64,000 nucleotides of DNA from JAAYLC01 sp035654795 (GTDB lineage: Bacteria > Bacteroidota > Bacteroidia > Flavobacteriales > Flavobacteriaceae), in assembly GCA_035654795.1 (NCBI GenBank), contig DASRWC010000047.1, forward strand, positions 1 through 64,000, read 5' to 3'. A program made the position numbers and the translations under genes. This document shows positions 26,932-36,028 of the stretch, piece by piece; position 1 is the first letter of the stretch; each line of letters opens with the position of its first letter. A model generated the notes under the pieces. It had not been told where the DNA came from. It worked only from the letters and a program-made list of their open reading frames with translations, and did no database searches.

Positions 26932-26962
26932 TTAAAATTTTTGTTTAGTTGAAATTCTACCG

Positions 26963-27718
26963 TTATAAATTGTGGAAAAATTTATTCTTGAACCTTCTAG
27001 GGCTAAAAACACTTTTTGTTTTCATTTTTATCACTCCGAAAATAGCTTCAGAAATTATCTTGGAACTCATTTTTGATTCTCCCTTTACTCGATCTGTGAA
27101 AATCACAGGGACTTCTTTAATCCTAAATCCGGCAAAATGAGCTTTAAATTTCATTTCAATTTGAAACGCGTAGCCCACAAATCGAATTCGATCGAGATTA
27201 ATAGTTTCCAGTACTTTTCTCTTGTAACAGATAAATCCGGCTGTGGCATCGTGAATATTAATACGCATTATGGCTTGCACATATTTTGAAGCTACCCAAG
27301 ATAGAAGAACACGGCTCATAGGCCAATTTACCACATTCACACCTTTTACATATCGTGATCCGATAGCTACATCAAATCCTTCATGTGCACATGCATGATA
27401 AAGCCTATTTAGATCTCTCGGGTTATGGCTAAAATCGGCATCCATTTCAAAAATATATTCATAATCTTGCTCTAGTGCCCATTTAAAACCTGCTATATAT
27501 GCTGTTCCTAATCCGTTCTTTGTTTTCCGTTGTAAAAGAAAAAGTTTGTTCTCATAAAATGGAATAAGCGCTTCCACCTCGTCTGCCGTTCCATCAGGAG
27601 ATCCGTCATCGACTACCAGAACATGGAAAGGAACACGTAGAGAAAACACTCGCTCCAATAATTTGCGGATATTCTCAACCTCATTAAAAGTAGGCACAAC
27701 TACCAATGCCTTTGGCAT
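26963..27718 (-). CDS. Polyprenol monophosphomannose synthase-like glycosyltransferase (GT2)
   Basis: 251 residues from the ATG at 27716-27718. The longer frame begins 37 codons upstream but contains the -7 element at 27734-27741, so the shorter start is preferred. GT2 motifs: VVPTFNEVENI, VDDGSPDGT, and the metal-binding EMDADFSHNP. C-terminal residues contain the RVKGESKMS block typical of dolichyl/polyprenyl-phosphate mannose synthases. It should move a sugar from a nucleotide donor to polyprenyl phosphate at the inner membrane; there is no obvious transmembrane helix. First gene of the operon with pyrC. Confidence 0.9.
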   Translation of the reverse strand: MPKALVVVPTFNEVENIRKLLERVFSLRVPFHVLVVDDGSPDGTADEVEALIPFYENKLFLLQRKTKNGLGTAYIAGFKWALEQDYEYIFEMDADFSHNPRDLNRLYHACAHEGFDVAIGSRYVKGVNVVNWPMSRVLLSWVASKYVQAIMRINIHDATAGFICYKRKVLETINLDRIRFVGYAFQIEMKFKAHFAGFRIKEVPVIFTDRVKGESKMSSKIISEAIFGVIKMKTKSVFSPRRFKNKFFHNL

Positions 27719-27733
27719 ATCTCCTCGTTTCTG

Positions 27734-27741
27734 CAAAGGTA
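27734..27741 (-). promoter_or_regulatory. -7 element for the glycosyltransferase-pyrC operon
   Basis: TACCTTTG on the minus strand, an exact match, ending 15 bases before the ATG at 27718. A GAGGAG run lies just before the start, a rare Shine-Dalgarno-like sequence here. Confidence 0.6.
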
Positions 27742-27814
27742 ACTTTTTTTTGACCAAAATCTTTTTGCTTCTTTTTCTAAAAGTTTCAAAAGTCCGGAGC
27801 AACTTAAATTGATT

Positions 27815-27822
27815 TACATTTG
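27815..27822 (+). promoter_or_regulatory. -7 element for the DUF4271-hemD pair
   Basis: TACATTTG, an exact match to TAnnTTTG. It lies inside the open frame that begins at a TTG at 27809, so translation must begin downstream. Confidence 0.55.
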
Positions 27823-27841
27823 TAGCCAAATCAGTATTATT

Positions 27842-28495
27842 TTGGAACTGTCTGAAAGAATTTTTTTCAGTTACAACTGGACTACCATTTTATTGGTAAT
27901 TTCCTTTATTATACTTGCGGTACTTAGACAAACCTATCCTAGAAGATTTGTTGATCTGCTTTCACTCCCCGTAAGCGGCAAATTTCTTAATGTTCATGGA
28001 AAAGAAGATCGGCTGCCTCATTCTTTTAATCTCACCTTTTTTATTTTTCAGATAATTAATGTCGCAATACTTCTCCGGTTTGTTTCTGTTTATCTGTTTG
28101 ACACACCTCCCGGTGACACCTTATTGCTTCTCCGGATTGTTACACTATATTGTGTTTTTGTGCTCGGGAAAGTTCTTGTCGAAAAGATCATAGGAAACGT
28201 TTTTTCCATTGAATCTTTTATTGACACCTACCTTTATGAAAAATTGGCCTACCGCAATTTTCTGTCTCTATTCATCTTTATTGGCAATCTCATTTTCTTA
28301 TATGCCTTTACTCCTTCTCGATCAGGAATACTATTTTTTGTAGCGGCTATCATTTTGGGAAATATTCTTTCACTGCTCTCCTTATTTAGAAGAAATTGGA
28401 AATCGATCAACTTCTATTTTCTTTATTTTATTTTGTATCTTTGCGCACTTGAAATTTCCCCATATATAATCCTGTATTATCTATTTTTTAAATAG
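27842..28495 (+). CDS. DUF4271 membrane protein
   Basis: 217 residues if started at the in-frame TTG at 27842, the first suitable codon after the promoter at 27815-27822. About six hydrophobic helices (WTTILLVISFIILAVL near the start; FFIFQIINVAILLRFVSVYLF; LLLLRIVTLYCVFVLG; FLSLFIFIGNLIFLYAF; FFVAAIILGNILSLLSLF; INFYFLYFILYLCALE). It has the pattern of DUF4271, a Bacteroidota membrane family of unknown function that usually sits in front of hemD, as here (34 bases). The exact start is uncertain. Confidence 0.8.
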   Translation: MELSERIFFSYNWTTILLVISFIILAVLRQTYPRRFVDLLSLPVSGKFLNVHGKEDRLPHSFNLTFFIFQIINVAILLRFVSVYLFDTPPGDTLLLLRIVTLYCVFVLGKVLVEKIIGNVFSIESFIDTYLYEKLAYRNFLSLFIFIGNLIFLYAFTPSRSGILFFVAAIILGNILSLLSLFRRNWKSINFYFLYFILYLCALEISPYIILYYLFFK

Positions 28496-28529
28496 TGATT
28501 ATCTTAAAAAAGAAAAATCAAGCGTTACT

Positions 28530-29279
28530 ATGAAAGTGAGGACAATCCTTGTATCCCAGCCGGAACCCAAAGTAGAGAGTTCGCCATATTTTGACCTGAG
28601 CGAAAAACAAAAGGTGAAAATCGATTTCAGACCTTTTATCCACGTGGAGGGGGTAAGCGGCAGAGAGGTTCGGAGTCAGAAAGTAGATTTAAATAATTAT
28701 ACCGCCGTTGTTCTGACCAGTAGAAACTCTGTGGACCATTTTTTCCGAATTGCGGAAGAATTGCGTTTTAAGGTGCCTGACACGATGAAGTATTTTTGTT
28801 TAAGTGAAGCAGTTGCTTTTTATCTTCAAAAATACGTGGTGTATCGAAAAAGAAAAATTTACGTTGGAAAAAGAACATTCTCTGATTTAGCACCCATTAT
28901 TAAGAAATATAAAGGAGAAAAATTTCTTCTTCCTTCGTCTGACAAACTAAAACCGGAGATCCCTCAAATTATGGACGATTTGAAAGTGGATTGGAAAGAA
29001 GCAACCTTCTACCGTACGGTCATTAGTGACTTATCAGATTTGAGAGATGTGTATTATGACATCTTAGTATTTTTCAGTCCAAGCGGAATAGAGTCTTTGT
29101 TTGAAAATTTTCCGGATTTTAAACAAAATGACACTCGCATAGCGGTTTTCGGCAATACCACTGTTAAAGCCGCTGAGGACATGGGGCTTCGTGTTGATAT
29201 TCAGGCTCCAACTCCTGAGACGCCATCTATGACCATGGCTTTGGAAAAGTATATTCAGGAAGTCAATAACAAAAAATAA
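28530..29279 (+). CDS. hemD: Uroporphyrinogen-III synthase
   Basis: 249 residues. The family is weakly conserved, but the two-domain layout and blocks such as VVLTSRNSVDHFF, LLPSSDKLKPEIPQ, YRTVISD and VFFSPSGIESLFENFP are characteristic. The enzyme closes hydroxymethylbilane into uroporphyrinogen III in heme synthesis. Follows the DUF4271 gene and is terminated at 29302-29331. Confidence 0.9.
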   Translation: MKVRTILVSQPEPKVESSPYFDLSEKQKVKIDFRPFIHVEGVSGREVRSQKVDLNNYTAVVLTSRNSVDHFFRIAEELRFKVPDTMKYFCLSEAVAFYLQKYVVYRKRKIYVGKRTFSDLAPIIKKYKGEKFLLPSSDKLKPEIPQIMDDLKVDWKEATFYRTVISDLSDLRDVYYDILVFFSPSGIESLFENFPDFKQNDTRIAVFGNTTVKAAEDMGLRVDIQAPTPETPSMTMALEKYIQEVNNKK

Positions 29280-29301
29280 ATTGATCTTCCATAAATTATA
29301 G

Positions 29302-29331
29302 ATGCCGTGCCGGAGTGGTGCGGCATTTTTA
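29302..29331 (+). terminator. Terminator after hemD
   Basis: ATGCCG (29302-29307) / CGGCAT (29321-29326) followed by T-rich sequence. Confidence 0.65.
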
Positions 29332-29414
29332 TTTTTAATCAACCTCCGGCACAGAGGAAGTTTTTCTCTTAATTTTGAATGTTGCTTAATAATTCACGAT
29401 ACAAAAATTAAAAT

Positions 29415-32252
29415 ATGAATAACCAAAAACGCTTGTTTCTTCTTGATGCTTATGCATTAATTTTTAGAGGCTATTATGCGCTTATAAAAAATCCTATAGT
29501 GAACAGTAAAGGGCAAGACACCTCAGCAATTATGGGCTTTATGAATACACTTTTTGATGTAATACGCAGAGAAAAGCCCGATCATTTGGCTGTGGCCTTT
29601 GATAAAGATGGAAGCACCGAGCGATCAGAACTTTTTGACGAGTATAAAGCAAACAGACCGCCAACTCCTGATGCTATAAAAGAGGCCGTTCCCATTATTC
29701 AGGACATTCTTAGAGCCATGAATATTCCGGTTATTGAATTATCAGGATTAGAGGCTGATGACCTAATCGGCACTCTGGCAAAGCAAGCAGAAAAAGAAGG
29801 CTATCAAGTGTTTATGGTTACCCCTGATAAGGATTTTGCTCAGCTGGTTTCTGAAAATATCTTCATGTACCGACCGGCACGCATGGGCAATGGAATAGAT
29901 ATTTGGGGTGTGCCGGAAGTTCAGGAGCGTTTTGGAGTAGAGAGACCGGAACAAGTCATCGATTTTTTAGGAATGATGGGAGATGCTAGTGATAACATTC
30001 CCGGATTACCGGGCGTGGGTGAAAAAACTGCAAAAAAATTCATAGCCGAATATGGATCTATGGAAAATTTATTAGCCAATACGCATCAATTGACCGGCAA
30101 AATGAAAGAACGCATTGAAGAGCATGCGGAGCTCGGCAGACTTTCAAAGAAACTTGCTACCATTTATACAGATTGTGATGTAGTCTTTGATGAGAAAGAT
30201 TTCGAACTCACGATGCCCGATGGCGAAAAAGTCCAAATCATCTTTGAAGAATTGGAATTTCGGCGACTCAAGGATCAATTCCTGAACTTATTCTCGGTAG
30301 AAGGAACAGCACAAATCAAACCATCCGGAAAAACCACAGTCCAGACAGTCTCGGGAGTAACCATTACAGCCGGCAGCGGCCAATTCTCTTTATTCGATTC
30401 TGAAGGAGAAGGAGTTTCCTTAATCGAAGACATAAACACACGAGCCACCATTTCTACTACTCCCCACTTCTACCAATTAGTCAAACCAGGTTTAAGTCAG
30501 AAATTATTTTTAGAAGAACTTTTCAGCCAAAAAAGTGTGTGTATTGATATTATAAGCAATAGCGATAATTGCTTGGAGGCTGAATTGGTTGGAATGGCAT
30601 TCTCTTGGAAAAAAGGAACCGGTTTTTATTATAGTTTTTCATCAGATTCTAAGGAATTTGAAGCTGAGCTTCTGCAATTAAGAAAGTTCTTTGAAAATCC
30701 GGAAGTGGAGATTATCGGTCAAAACTTAAAGAATGATCTAAAGGTAATGGCAAAGTATGGAATCAGTTTTGAAGGAAAATTGTTTGATACAATGATAGCC
30801 CATTATCTTATTAATCCGGATATGCGGCATGACCTTCATGTTTTAAGTGAAACCTACTTAAATTATACACCCATTGACTTCACAGAAATCATTGGAAAAG
30901 GAAAAAACAAAATCCCCATTTCTGAAGTCTCTAAGGAATCAATAATGCAATATGCTGTTGAAAATGCCGACATTATTCATCAACTAAAACAGCATTTTGA
31001 GCTTGAATTGAATGATGCGGGAACCATGGATCTGTTTAACACTCTTGAGATCCCACTGCTTCGAGTTCTGGCGGCAATGGAGCTGGAGGGAATAAATCTG
31101 GATGTAGATTTCCTGAATCATTTATCGGCAGCACTGGAAAAAGACATTCAAGAACTTGAAGAACGCATCTATTCTGAAGCGGGAGAAAGGTTTAATATTT
31201 CTTCTCCCAAACAACTTGGAGATATTCTATTCGGAAAACTGAAACTTATCGATAAACCAAAAAAGACAAAAACGGGTCAATTCTCAACTGCCGAAGATGT
31301 TCTTATTTCCCTGGCAAAAGAGGTGCAAATCATTCGGGACGTTCTGGAATACCGCGGGCTGACAAAGCTGAAAAGTACTTATGTCGATGCACTCCCGCTA
31401 CAAGTTGCTTCTTCCACCGGAAGAGTACATACAGATTTTGTGCAAACAGTGGCCGCCACAGGACGATTGGCTTCCAATAATCCAAACCTACAGAATATTC
31501 CGATTAGAACCGAACGCGGAAGACAAGTACGTAAGGCTTTTATAGCTCGAGATGAAAACCATGTTTTACTTGCAGCAGACTATTCTCAAATAGAATTAAG
31601 GATTATTGCTTCATTAAGTGAAGAAAATAACATGATCGAAGCCTTTAAAAACAGGGAAGATATTCATACCTCTACGGCATCAAAAGTTTTCAATATACCC
31701 ATATCGGACGTAAGCCGGGATCATCGAAATACGGCAAAAACAGTGAATTTCGGAATCATCTACGGTGTATCGGCTTTCGGATTAAGTAATCAAACCAATC
31801 TTTCCAGATCGGAAGCAAAAGAATTGATTGACACCTATTATCTCACCTATCCCATGCTTCGGAAATATGTCCATGATCAAATCGAATTTGCAAGAGAAAA
31901 CGGTTATGTTCAGACAGTTCTCGGAAGAAGAAGGTATTTAAGAGATATTAATGCCCGCAATCAAATGGTTCGTAGCGCTGCAGAACGAAATGCCGTAAAC
32001 GCCCCGATTCAAGGAAGTGCCGCCGATATCATTAAGATTGCAATGATCAACATCCACAATCGTCTGAAAAAAGAGAACCTGAAAACACGCATGCTCCTTC
32101 AAGTTCATGACGAGTTGGTTTTTGATGTTTACAAACCTGAACTAGAACAAATTAAAGAACTCGTGCAGCATGAAATGGAAAATGCTCATCTTTTAACAGT
32201 TCCCCTACTGGTGGAAATTGATGTGGGACAAAACTGGCTCGAAGCACATTAA
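29415..32252 (+). CDS. polA: DNA polymerase I (proofreading motifs degenerate)
   Basis: 945-residue family A polymerase with the usual three parts. The 5'-3' nuclease (about 1-290) is intact (FDKDGSTERSELFDEYKANR region; DASDNIPG; GVGEKTAKKF). The polymerase motifs are intact: A in DYSQIELRIIA, B in RNTAKTVNFGIIYG, C in VHDELVFD. The 3'-5' exonuclease domain (about 365-520) has lost two of its four metal ligands: Exo I reads D378-I-I380 where DxE is expected, and Exo III has N517 in YxxxN. Exo II Asp441 remains. Proofreading is therefore probably weak or absent. It removes Okazaki primers and fills repair gaps. Confidence 0.96.
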   Translation: MNNQKRLFLLDAYALIFRGYYALIKNPIVNSKGQDTSAIMGFMNTLFDVIRREKPDHLAVAFDKDGSTERSELFDEYKANRPPTPDAIKEAVPIIQDILRAMNIPVIELSGLEADDLIGTLAKQAEKEGYQVFMVTPDKDFAQLVSENIFMYRPARMGNGIDIWGVPEVQERFGVERPEQVIDFLGMMGDASDNIPGLPGVGEKTAKKFIAEYGSMENLLANTHQLTGKMKERIEEHAELGRLSKKLATIYTDCDVVFDEKDFELTMPDGEKVQIIFEELEFRRLKDQFLNLFSVEGTAQIKPSGKTTVQTVSGVTITAGSGQFSLFDSEGEGVSLIEDINTRATISTTPHFYQLVKPGLSQKLFLEELFSQKSVCIDIISNSDNCLEAELVGMAFSWKKGTGFYYSFSSDSKEFEAELLQLRKFFENPEVEIIGQNLKNDLKVMAKYGISFEGKLFDTMIAHYLINPDMRHDLHVLSETYLNYTPIDFTEIIGKGKNKIPISEVSKESIMQYAVENADIIHQLKQHFELELNDAGTMDLFNTLEIPLLRVLAAMELEGINLDVDFLNHLSAALEKDIQELEERIYSEAGERFNISSPKQLGDILFGKLKLIDKPKKTKTGQFSTAEDVLISLAKEVQIIRDVLEYRGLTKLKSTYVDALPLQVASSTGRVHTDFVQTVAATGRLASNNPNLQNIPIRTERGRQVRKAFIARDENHVLLAADYSQIELRIIASLSEENNMIEAFKNREDIHTSTASKVFNIPISDVSRDHRNTAKTVNFGIIYGVSAFGLSNQTNLSRSEAKELIDTYYLTYPMLRKYVHDQIEFARENGYVQTVLGRRRYLRDINARNQMVRSAAERNAVNAPIQGSAADIIKIAMINIHNRLKKENLKTRMLLQVHDELVFDVYKPELEQIKELVQHEMENAHLLTVPLLVEIDVGQNWLEAH

Positions 32253-32265
32253 GATATTTGTTAAA

Positions 32266-32300
32266 AAAAGAGTTTGAACCCAATGCTCAAACTCTTTTTT
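32266..32300. terminator. Bidirectional terminator between polA and lipoprotein gene
   Basis: AAAAGAGTTTGA (32266-32277) / TCAAACTCTTTT (32287-32298) with T runs on both strands. Confidence 0.85.
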
Positions 32301-32319
32301 TTAATCAATAAATGAATTC

Positions 32320-32847
32320 CTATTCTTTGGTATAGACAAATTTCAAATCTTCTATCAAATAAACTACATCTCCGTCCACTACTGTTTCCACAAAGAAACC
32401 GCTTTGGATCACATAGGTCAGCGTGTTGCCACCCAAAGTTGCAGTGATGGTGTCTCCATCTAAATCAAGAGAAACTTTATTTCCATTTTGTGTGTAAGTA
32501 AAAGTATCGATGTCATCTTCAGCCACACACTCAACGGTATAAGCATATTCATTGGTCGTTCCTACAATAATTTCCAATTCAATGTCGGCATAAGATCTTG
32601 AGATTGCCTTACCCGTTCCTCCGGAATTAAACTCGATAGTTTCGTTTTGGTAACAGTCGGTTTCAACCATTAAATCGCGCGTAGCTGTTCCGTCATTATT
32701 GAGATCGAAAGCTGTCTCGGTTTGAATAGAAGTGAGTTTCCAAGTTCCCTGAACAGCAACTTCTTGATTGTTGTTGCCGTTGTTGTCATCACTTGAGCAG
32801 GAAACAAATACTAAAAGCATCAATCCGATCGCTAATAAATTTTTCAT
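32320..32847 (-). CDS. Lipocalin-like lipoprotein
   Basis: 175 residues from the ATG at 32845-32847; the open frame continues 10 codons upstream but the shorter start gives a clean lipoprotein signal ending VFVSC (Cys17). The Cys is followed by SSDDNN, resembling the surface-export signal of Bacteroidota lipoproteins. The mature protein begins VQGTWKLTSIQTE and has beta-strand repeats (TFTYTQNGNKVSLDL), as in lipocalin-like domains. Similar in type to the lipoprotein at 20962 but not an obvious duplicate. Function unknown. Confidence 0.75.
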   Translation of the reverse strand: MKNLLAIGLMLLVFVSCSSDDNNGNNNQEVAVQGTWKLTSIQTETAFDLNNDGTATRDLMVETDCYQNETIEFNSGGTGKAISRSYADIELEIIVGTTNEYAYTVECVAEDDIDTFTYTQNGNKVSLDLDGDTITATLGGNTLTYVIQSGFFVETVVDGDVVYLIEDLKFVYTKE

Positions 32848-32996
32848 GTTTTGTATTATTTTGAAATTAAGCGGCAAAAAAAGAGCTTTTTTAATTCACA
32901 ACAATTCTTATATTGTTAAAATTGAACTTTTTGATCGGATTAAAAATTCAGAAGCTCCAGAATAATCTTTTTGATAAAAATAAAAAACATCAACCC

Positions 32997-33026
32997 TTGC
33001 ATTTCAAATAAATAGCAGTACATTTG
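32997..33026 (+). promoter_or_regulatory. Promoter of rplM-rpsI
   Basis: TTG (32997-32999), 19 bp, TACATTTG (33019-33026): both elements are exact. The leader to the rplM ATG is about 65 bases, long for this window, and could hold regulatory structure. Confidence 0.7.
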
Positions 33027-33094
33027 CACGCTCTTAAAAGCGGGCATCTGCATTTAAGAAAAACAATGATTTATTAACTTTTGACAAAAAACTA

Positions 33095-33550
33095 ATGGAT
33101 ACATTAAGTTACAAAACAGTATCGGCCAACAAGAACACCGTTCAGAAAGAATGGCTATTGGTTGATGCGGACGGCCAGGCATTGGGTCGTCTTGCGAGTG
33201 AAGTAGCTATTTTACTTCGCGGAAAACACAAAACCAATTACACTCCACACGTGGATTGTGGAGACAATGTGATCATCATCAATGCCGAGAAAATCAATTT
33301 ATCAGGCAATAAGTGGGATGACAAAACCTACCTTCGTCACACGGGATATCCCGGAGGACAAAGAAGCATGACTGCTAAAGAAATGCTGAAAAAAGACCCT
33401 AAGCGATTGGTAGAAAAAGCTGTAAAAGGTATGCTGCCTAAAAACAGATTAGGAGCAGATTTGTTCAGAAACCTAAAGGTTTATGCCGGAGAGAACCATT
33501 CTCACGAGGCGCAGCAACCCCGAACTATTAACCTTAATACCGCTAAATAA
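33095..33550 (+). CDS. rplM: 50S ribosomal protein L13
   Basis: 151 residues with the family blocks WLLVDADGQALGRLASEVA, LRGKHKTNYTPHVDCGD and KGMLPKNRLG. Its stop overlaps the rpsI start by one base (TAATG), the classic rplM-rpsI pair. Confidence 0.98.
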   Translation: MDTLSYKTVSANKNTVQKEWLLVDADGQALGRLASEVAILLRGKHKTNYTPHVDCGDNVIIINAEKINLSGNKWDDKTYLRHTGYPGGQRSMTAKEMLKKDPKRLVEKAVKGMLPKNRLGADLFRNLKVYAGENHSHEAQQPRTINLNTAK

Positions 33551-33936
33551 TGGAGACTATTCACACCATAGGAAGAAGAAAAACAGCCGTTGCTCGTATC
33601 TATGTTAAAGGCGGAAACGGAAAAATCACGATTAATAACCGTGATTTAGAAAACTACTTTACCACTCAGACACTCCAATACAAAGTAAAGCAACCTCTTG
33701 CACTTACTAATAATGAAGAGTCTTTTGACATAAACGTGAATGTTTTTGGCGGAGGGATTACCGGTCAGGCAGAAGCAGTTCGTTTGGCTATTTCCAGAGC
33801 AATGTGTCAAGTAGATGAGGAAAATCGTGGAATTTTAAAACCTGAAGGACTCTTAACCAGAGACCCCCGAATGGTTGAACGTAAGAAATACGGACAGAAG
33901 AAAGCCCGTAAGAAATTCCAGTTCTCTAAACGTTAA
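33550..33936 (+). CDS. rpsI: 30S ribosomal protein S9
   Basis: 128 residues with IGRRKTAVARIYVKGG at the start and the basic tail KYGQKKARKKFQFSKR that reaches into the ribosomal P site. Translationally coupled to rplM. A strong hairpin follows. Confidence 0.98.
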   Translation: METIHTIGRRKTAVARIYVKGGNGKITINNRDLENYFTTQTLQYKVKQPLALTNNEESFDINVNVFGGGITGQAEAVRLAISRAMCQVDEENRGILKPEGLLTRDPRMVERKKYGQKKARKKFQFSKR

Positions 33937-33946
33937 TATACAATTT

Positions 33947-33986
33947 TGGTTGTGCCGACTCTCAGGATTCGGCACAACCATATTTT
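33947..33986 (+). terminator. Strong hairpin after rpsI
   Basis: Twelve-base perfect stem TGGTTGTGCCGA (33947-33958) / TCGGCACAACCA (33969-33980), then ATATTTTTA-like T-rich sequence. No good promoter is seen between it and rpsB, so it may act as a partial terminator (attenuator) within a longer transcript. Confidence 0.75.
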
Positions 33987-34020
33987 TAAGTTCATATTTA
34001 TTATTCACCACAAAGCTGTT

Positions 34021-34111
34021 ATCCCGATTTTCGGGAGTTAGTTTAGCATCTAAACCAAGTTCGGATATACGAAACGGTTGCTATCCTTGACAGAACGTAA
34101 ACTAAAACAAA
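34021..34111 (+). promoter_or_regulatory. Structured rpsB leader (candidate ribosomal protein autoregulation site)
   Basis: Three consecutive stems fold here: TCCCGA-TTT-TCGGGA (34022-34036), GTTTAG-CAT-CTAAAC (34041-34055), and a longer bulged stem joining GTTC-GGATA (34059-34067) with TATCC (34082-34086) and GAAC (34093-34096). They sit directly before rpsB. The first two are perfect. Such leaders often bind their own ribosomal protein, S2 here; that function is inferred. Confidence 0.4.
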
Positions 34112-34930
34112 ATGGCAAACAAAGTAGAAGTTAAGAAATTACTTGACGCCGGTGTTCATTTTGGACACCTTACCCGCAAATGGAATCCAAATATGGCTCC
34201 TTACATTTACATGGAGCGAAACGGAATCCACATTATCAACCTTTACAAAACCGCTGCAAAAATTGAAGAGGCTTCAGAAGCTCTTAAAAAGATTGCTGCA
34301 AGTGGAAGAAAAATTCTTTTCGTAGCCACTAAAAAACAAGCAAAAGACATTGTTGCCGAAAAAGCGAAAGCTGCAAACATGCCTTACATTACAGAAAGAT
34401 GGCCCGGAGGAATGTTGACCAACTTCGTTACCATCCGTAAGGCAGTTAAAAAAATGTCGGCTATTGACCGTATGAAACAAGACGGAACATTCAACACCTT
34501 GTCTAAAAAAGAACGTTTGGCTGTTGATCGTCTTCGTGCGAAGCTAGAAAAGAACTTAGGATCAATTTCTGACATGAGCCGTCTTCCTGCAGCTCTTTTC
34601 GTGGTGGATATCATTCGCGAACACATTGCAGTTGCCGAGGCGTTAAAATTGAATATTCCTATTTTCGCAATGGTAGATACTAATAGTGATCCGCGCGATA
34701 TTGACTATGTAATTCCAAGTAATGACGACGCTTCAAAGTCAATTGAAGCTGTTATCGGATATGTTACCGACGCTATCATTGAAGGAATTTCTGATAGAAA
34801 AGGAGGAAAAGACGAAGAAGATACCGAAGAGGAAGAAGGAGAAATGAAGGTTACCACTGTAATTGATGATGAAGATGATGAAGATTCAAAATCAAAAGGT
34901 GGTCGTAAAAGAACACGCGTTGGTAAGTAA
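34112..34930 (+). CDS. rpsB: 30S ribosomal protein S2
   Basis: 272 residues. Family blocks: LLDAGVHFGHLTRKWNPNM, TKKQAKDIV, RWPGGMLTNF, and PIFAMVDTNSDP. About 35 extra C-terminal residues form a highly acidic then basic tail (KDEEDTEEEEGE ... KGGRKRTRVGK), longer than in E. coli S2. Followed by tsf after 76 bases, the usual rpsB-tsf pair. Confidence 0.98.
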   Translation: MANKVEVKKLLDAGVHFGHLTRKWNPNMAPYIYMERNGIHIINLYKTAAKIEEASEALKKIAASGRKILFVATKKQAKDIVAEKAKAANMPYITERWPGGMLTNFVTIRKAVKKMSAIDRMKQDGTFNTLSKKERLAVDRLRAKLEKNLGSISDMSRLPAALFVVDIIREHIAVAEALKLNIPIFAMVDTNSDPRDIDYVIPSNDDASKSIEAVIGYVTDAIIEGISDRKGGKDEEDTEEEEGEMKVTTVIDDEDDEDSKSKGGRKRTRVGK

Positions 34931-35006
34931 TCCAATGTTTTTCTAAAAATTTATCATTATGGCGAATTAGTCGCACCTGATATTTCAGGACTTAAAAAAT
35001 ATTATT

Positions 35007-35972
35007 ATGAGTAAAATAACTGCAGCAGACGTAAATAAACTTAGACAGGCTACAGGTGCAGGAATGATGGATTGCAAGAATGCACTTGTTGAAGCAAATG
35101 GCGATATGGATGAAGCAATCTCTATCCTTAGAAAGAAAGGACAGAAAGTTGCCGAAAAACGTGCTGATCGTGATTCTAGTGAAGGCGTTGCAACCGTAAA
35201 AATTAATGATGATCACACTAAAGGGGTTGCTCTATCTCTTAACTGTGAGACAGATTTTGTAGCCAAAAATCAAGATTTCGTTGACTTGGCAAACAAAATG
35301 GCAGAAATTGCCATCAACTACAACTCCAAAGAAGATTTCCTCAATGCTGATTTCGATGGAATGACTGTTCAAGAAAAATTGACAGAACAGACGGGTGTTA
35401 TTGGCGAAAAAATTGAAATTGGGGGATTTGAAACTCTTGAAGCACCTTACGTAGGTTCATATGTTCACGGAAATAAAATTGCTGCACTCACAGGTTTGTC
35501 CAAGAAAATTGACAATGCGGAAGAAGTGGCGAAAGACGTATCAATGCAAGTAGCTTCTATGGGCGCTACTACCCTTTCTTATCACGATTTTGATCCTGAA
35601 TTCATCGCTTCTGAAACCGAAGCAAGAATTGCAGCTATAGAAAAAGAAAATATTGAATTGGGAAGATTAGGGAAAACACCTAAAAACGTTCCACAATATA
35701 TTTCTAGAGCTCAATTAACTCCTGAAGTATTGGCTAAAGCCGAAGAGGATGCAAAAGCAGAATTGAAAGCAGAAGGAAAACCGGAAAATATCTGGGACAG
35801 AATCCTTCCCGGAAAAATAGACCGTTTCATAAAAGACAACACTACTCTTGATCTTGAAAAAGCTTTGCTTGATCAAACTTTTATTAAAGATGAAAAGAAA
35901 AATGTTGCCGACTATGTGAAATCCTTTGGCGATGTTGAAATCGTTGGTTTTAAAAGGGTGTCTTTAGCATAA
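35007..35972 (+). CDS. tsf: Elongation factor Ts
   Basis: 321 residues; guanine-nucleotide exchange factor for EF-Tu. N-terminal UBA-like domain (TAADVNKLRQATGAGMMDCK, then ALVEANGDMDEAI) and the TDFVAKN motif (CETDFVAKNQDF) are clear. Closed by the terminator at 35993-36028. Confidence 0.98.
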   Translation: MSKITAADVNKLRQATGAGMMDCKNALVEANGDMDEAISILRKKGQKVAEKRADRDSSEGVATVKINDDHTKGVALSLNCETDFVAKNQDFVDLANKMAEIAINYNSKEDFLNADFDGMTVQEKLTEQTGVIGEKIEIGGFETLEAPYVGSYVHGNKIAALTGLSKKIDNAEEVAKDVSMQVASMGATTLSYHDFDPEFIASETEARIAAIEKENIELGRLGKTPKNVPQYISRAQLTPEVLAKAEEDAKAELKAEGKPENIWDRILPGKIDRFIKDNTTLDLEKALLDQTFIKDEKKNVADYVKSFGDVEIVGFKRVSLA

Positions 35973-35992
35973 GACGCTGAATATATTATGAA

Positions 35993-36028
35993 AAAGAGAC
36001 TGGATTGATTTTCAGTCTCTTTTTTTTG
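35993..36028 (+). terminator. Terminator of rpsB-tsf
   Basis: AAAGAGACTG / CAGTCTCTTT stem (35993-36022) followed by eight T. The next 190 bases up to the pyrH promoter show no gene. Confidence 0.85.

Noticed and set aside
33080..33092. TGACAAAAAACT before rplM, identical to a segment before groES
   Set aside because: It is A-rich, not palindromic and overlaps the start region of rplM; chance is the simplest explanation.
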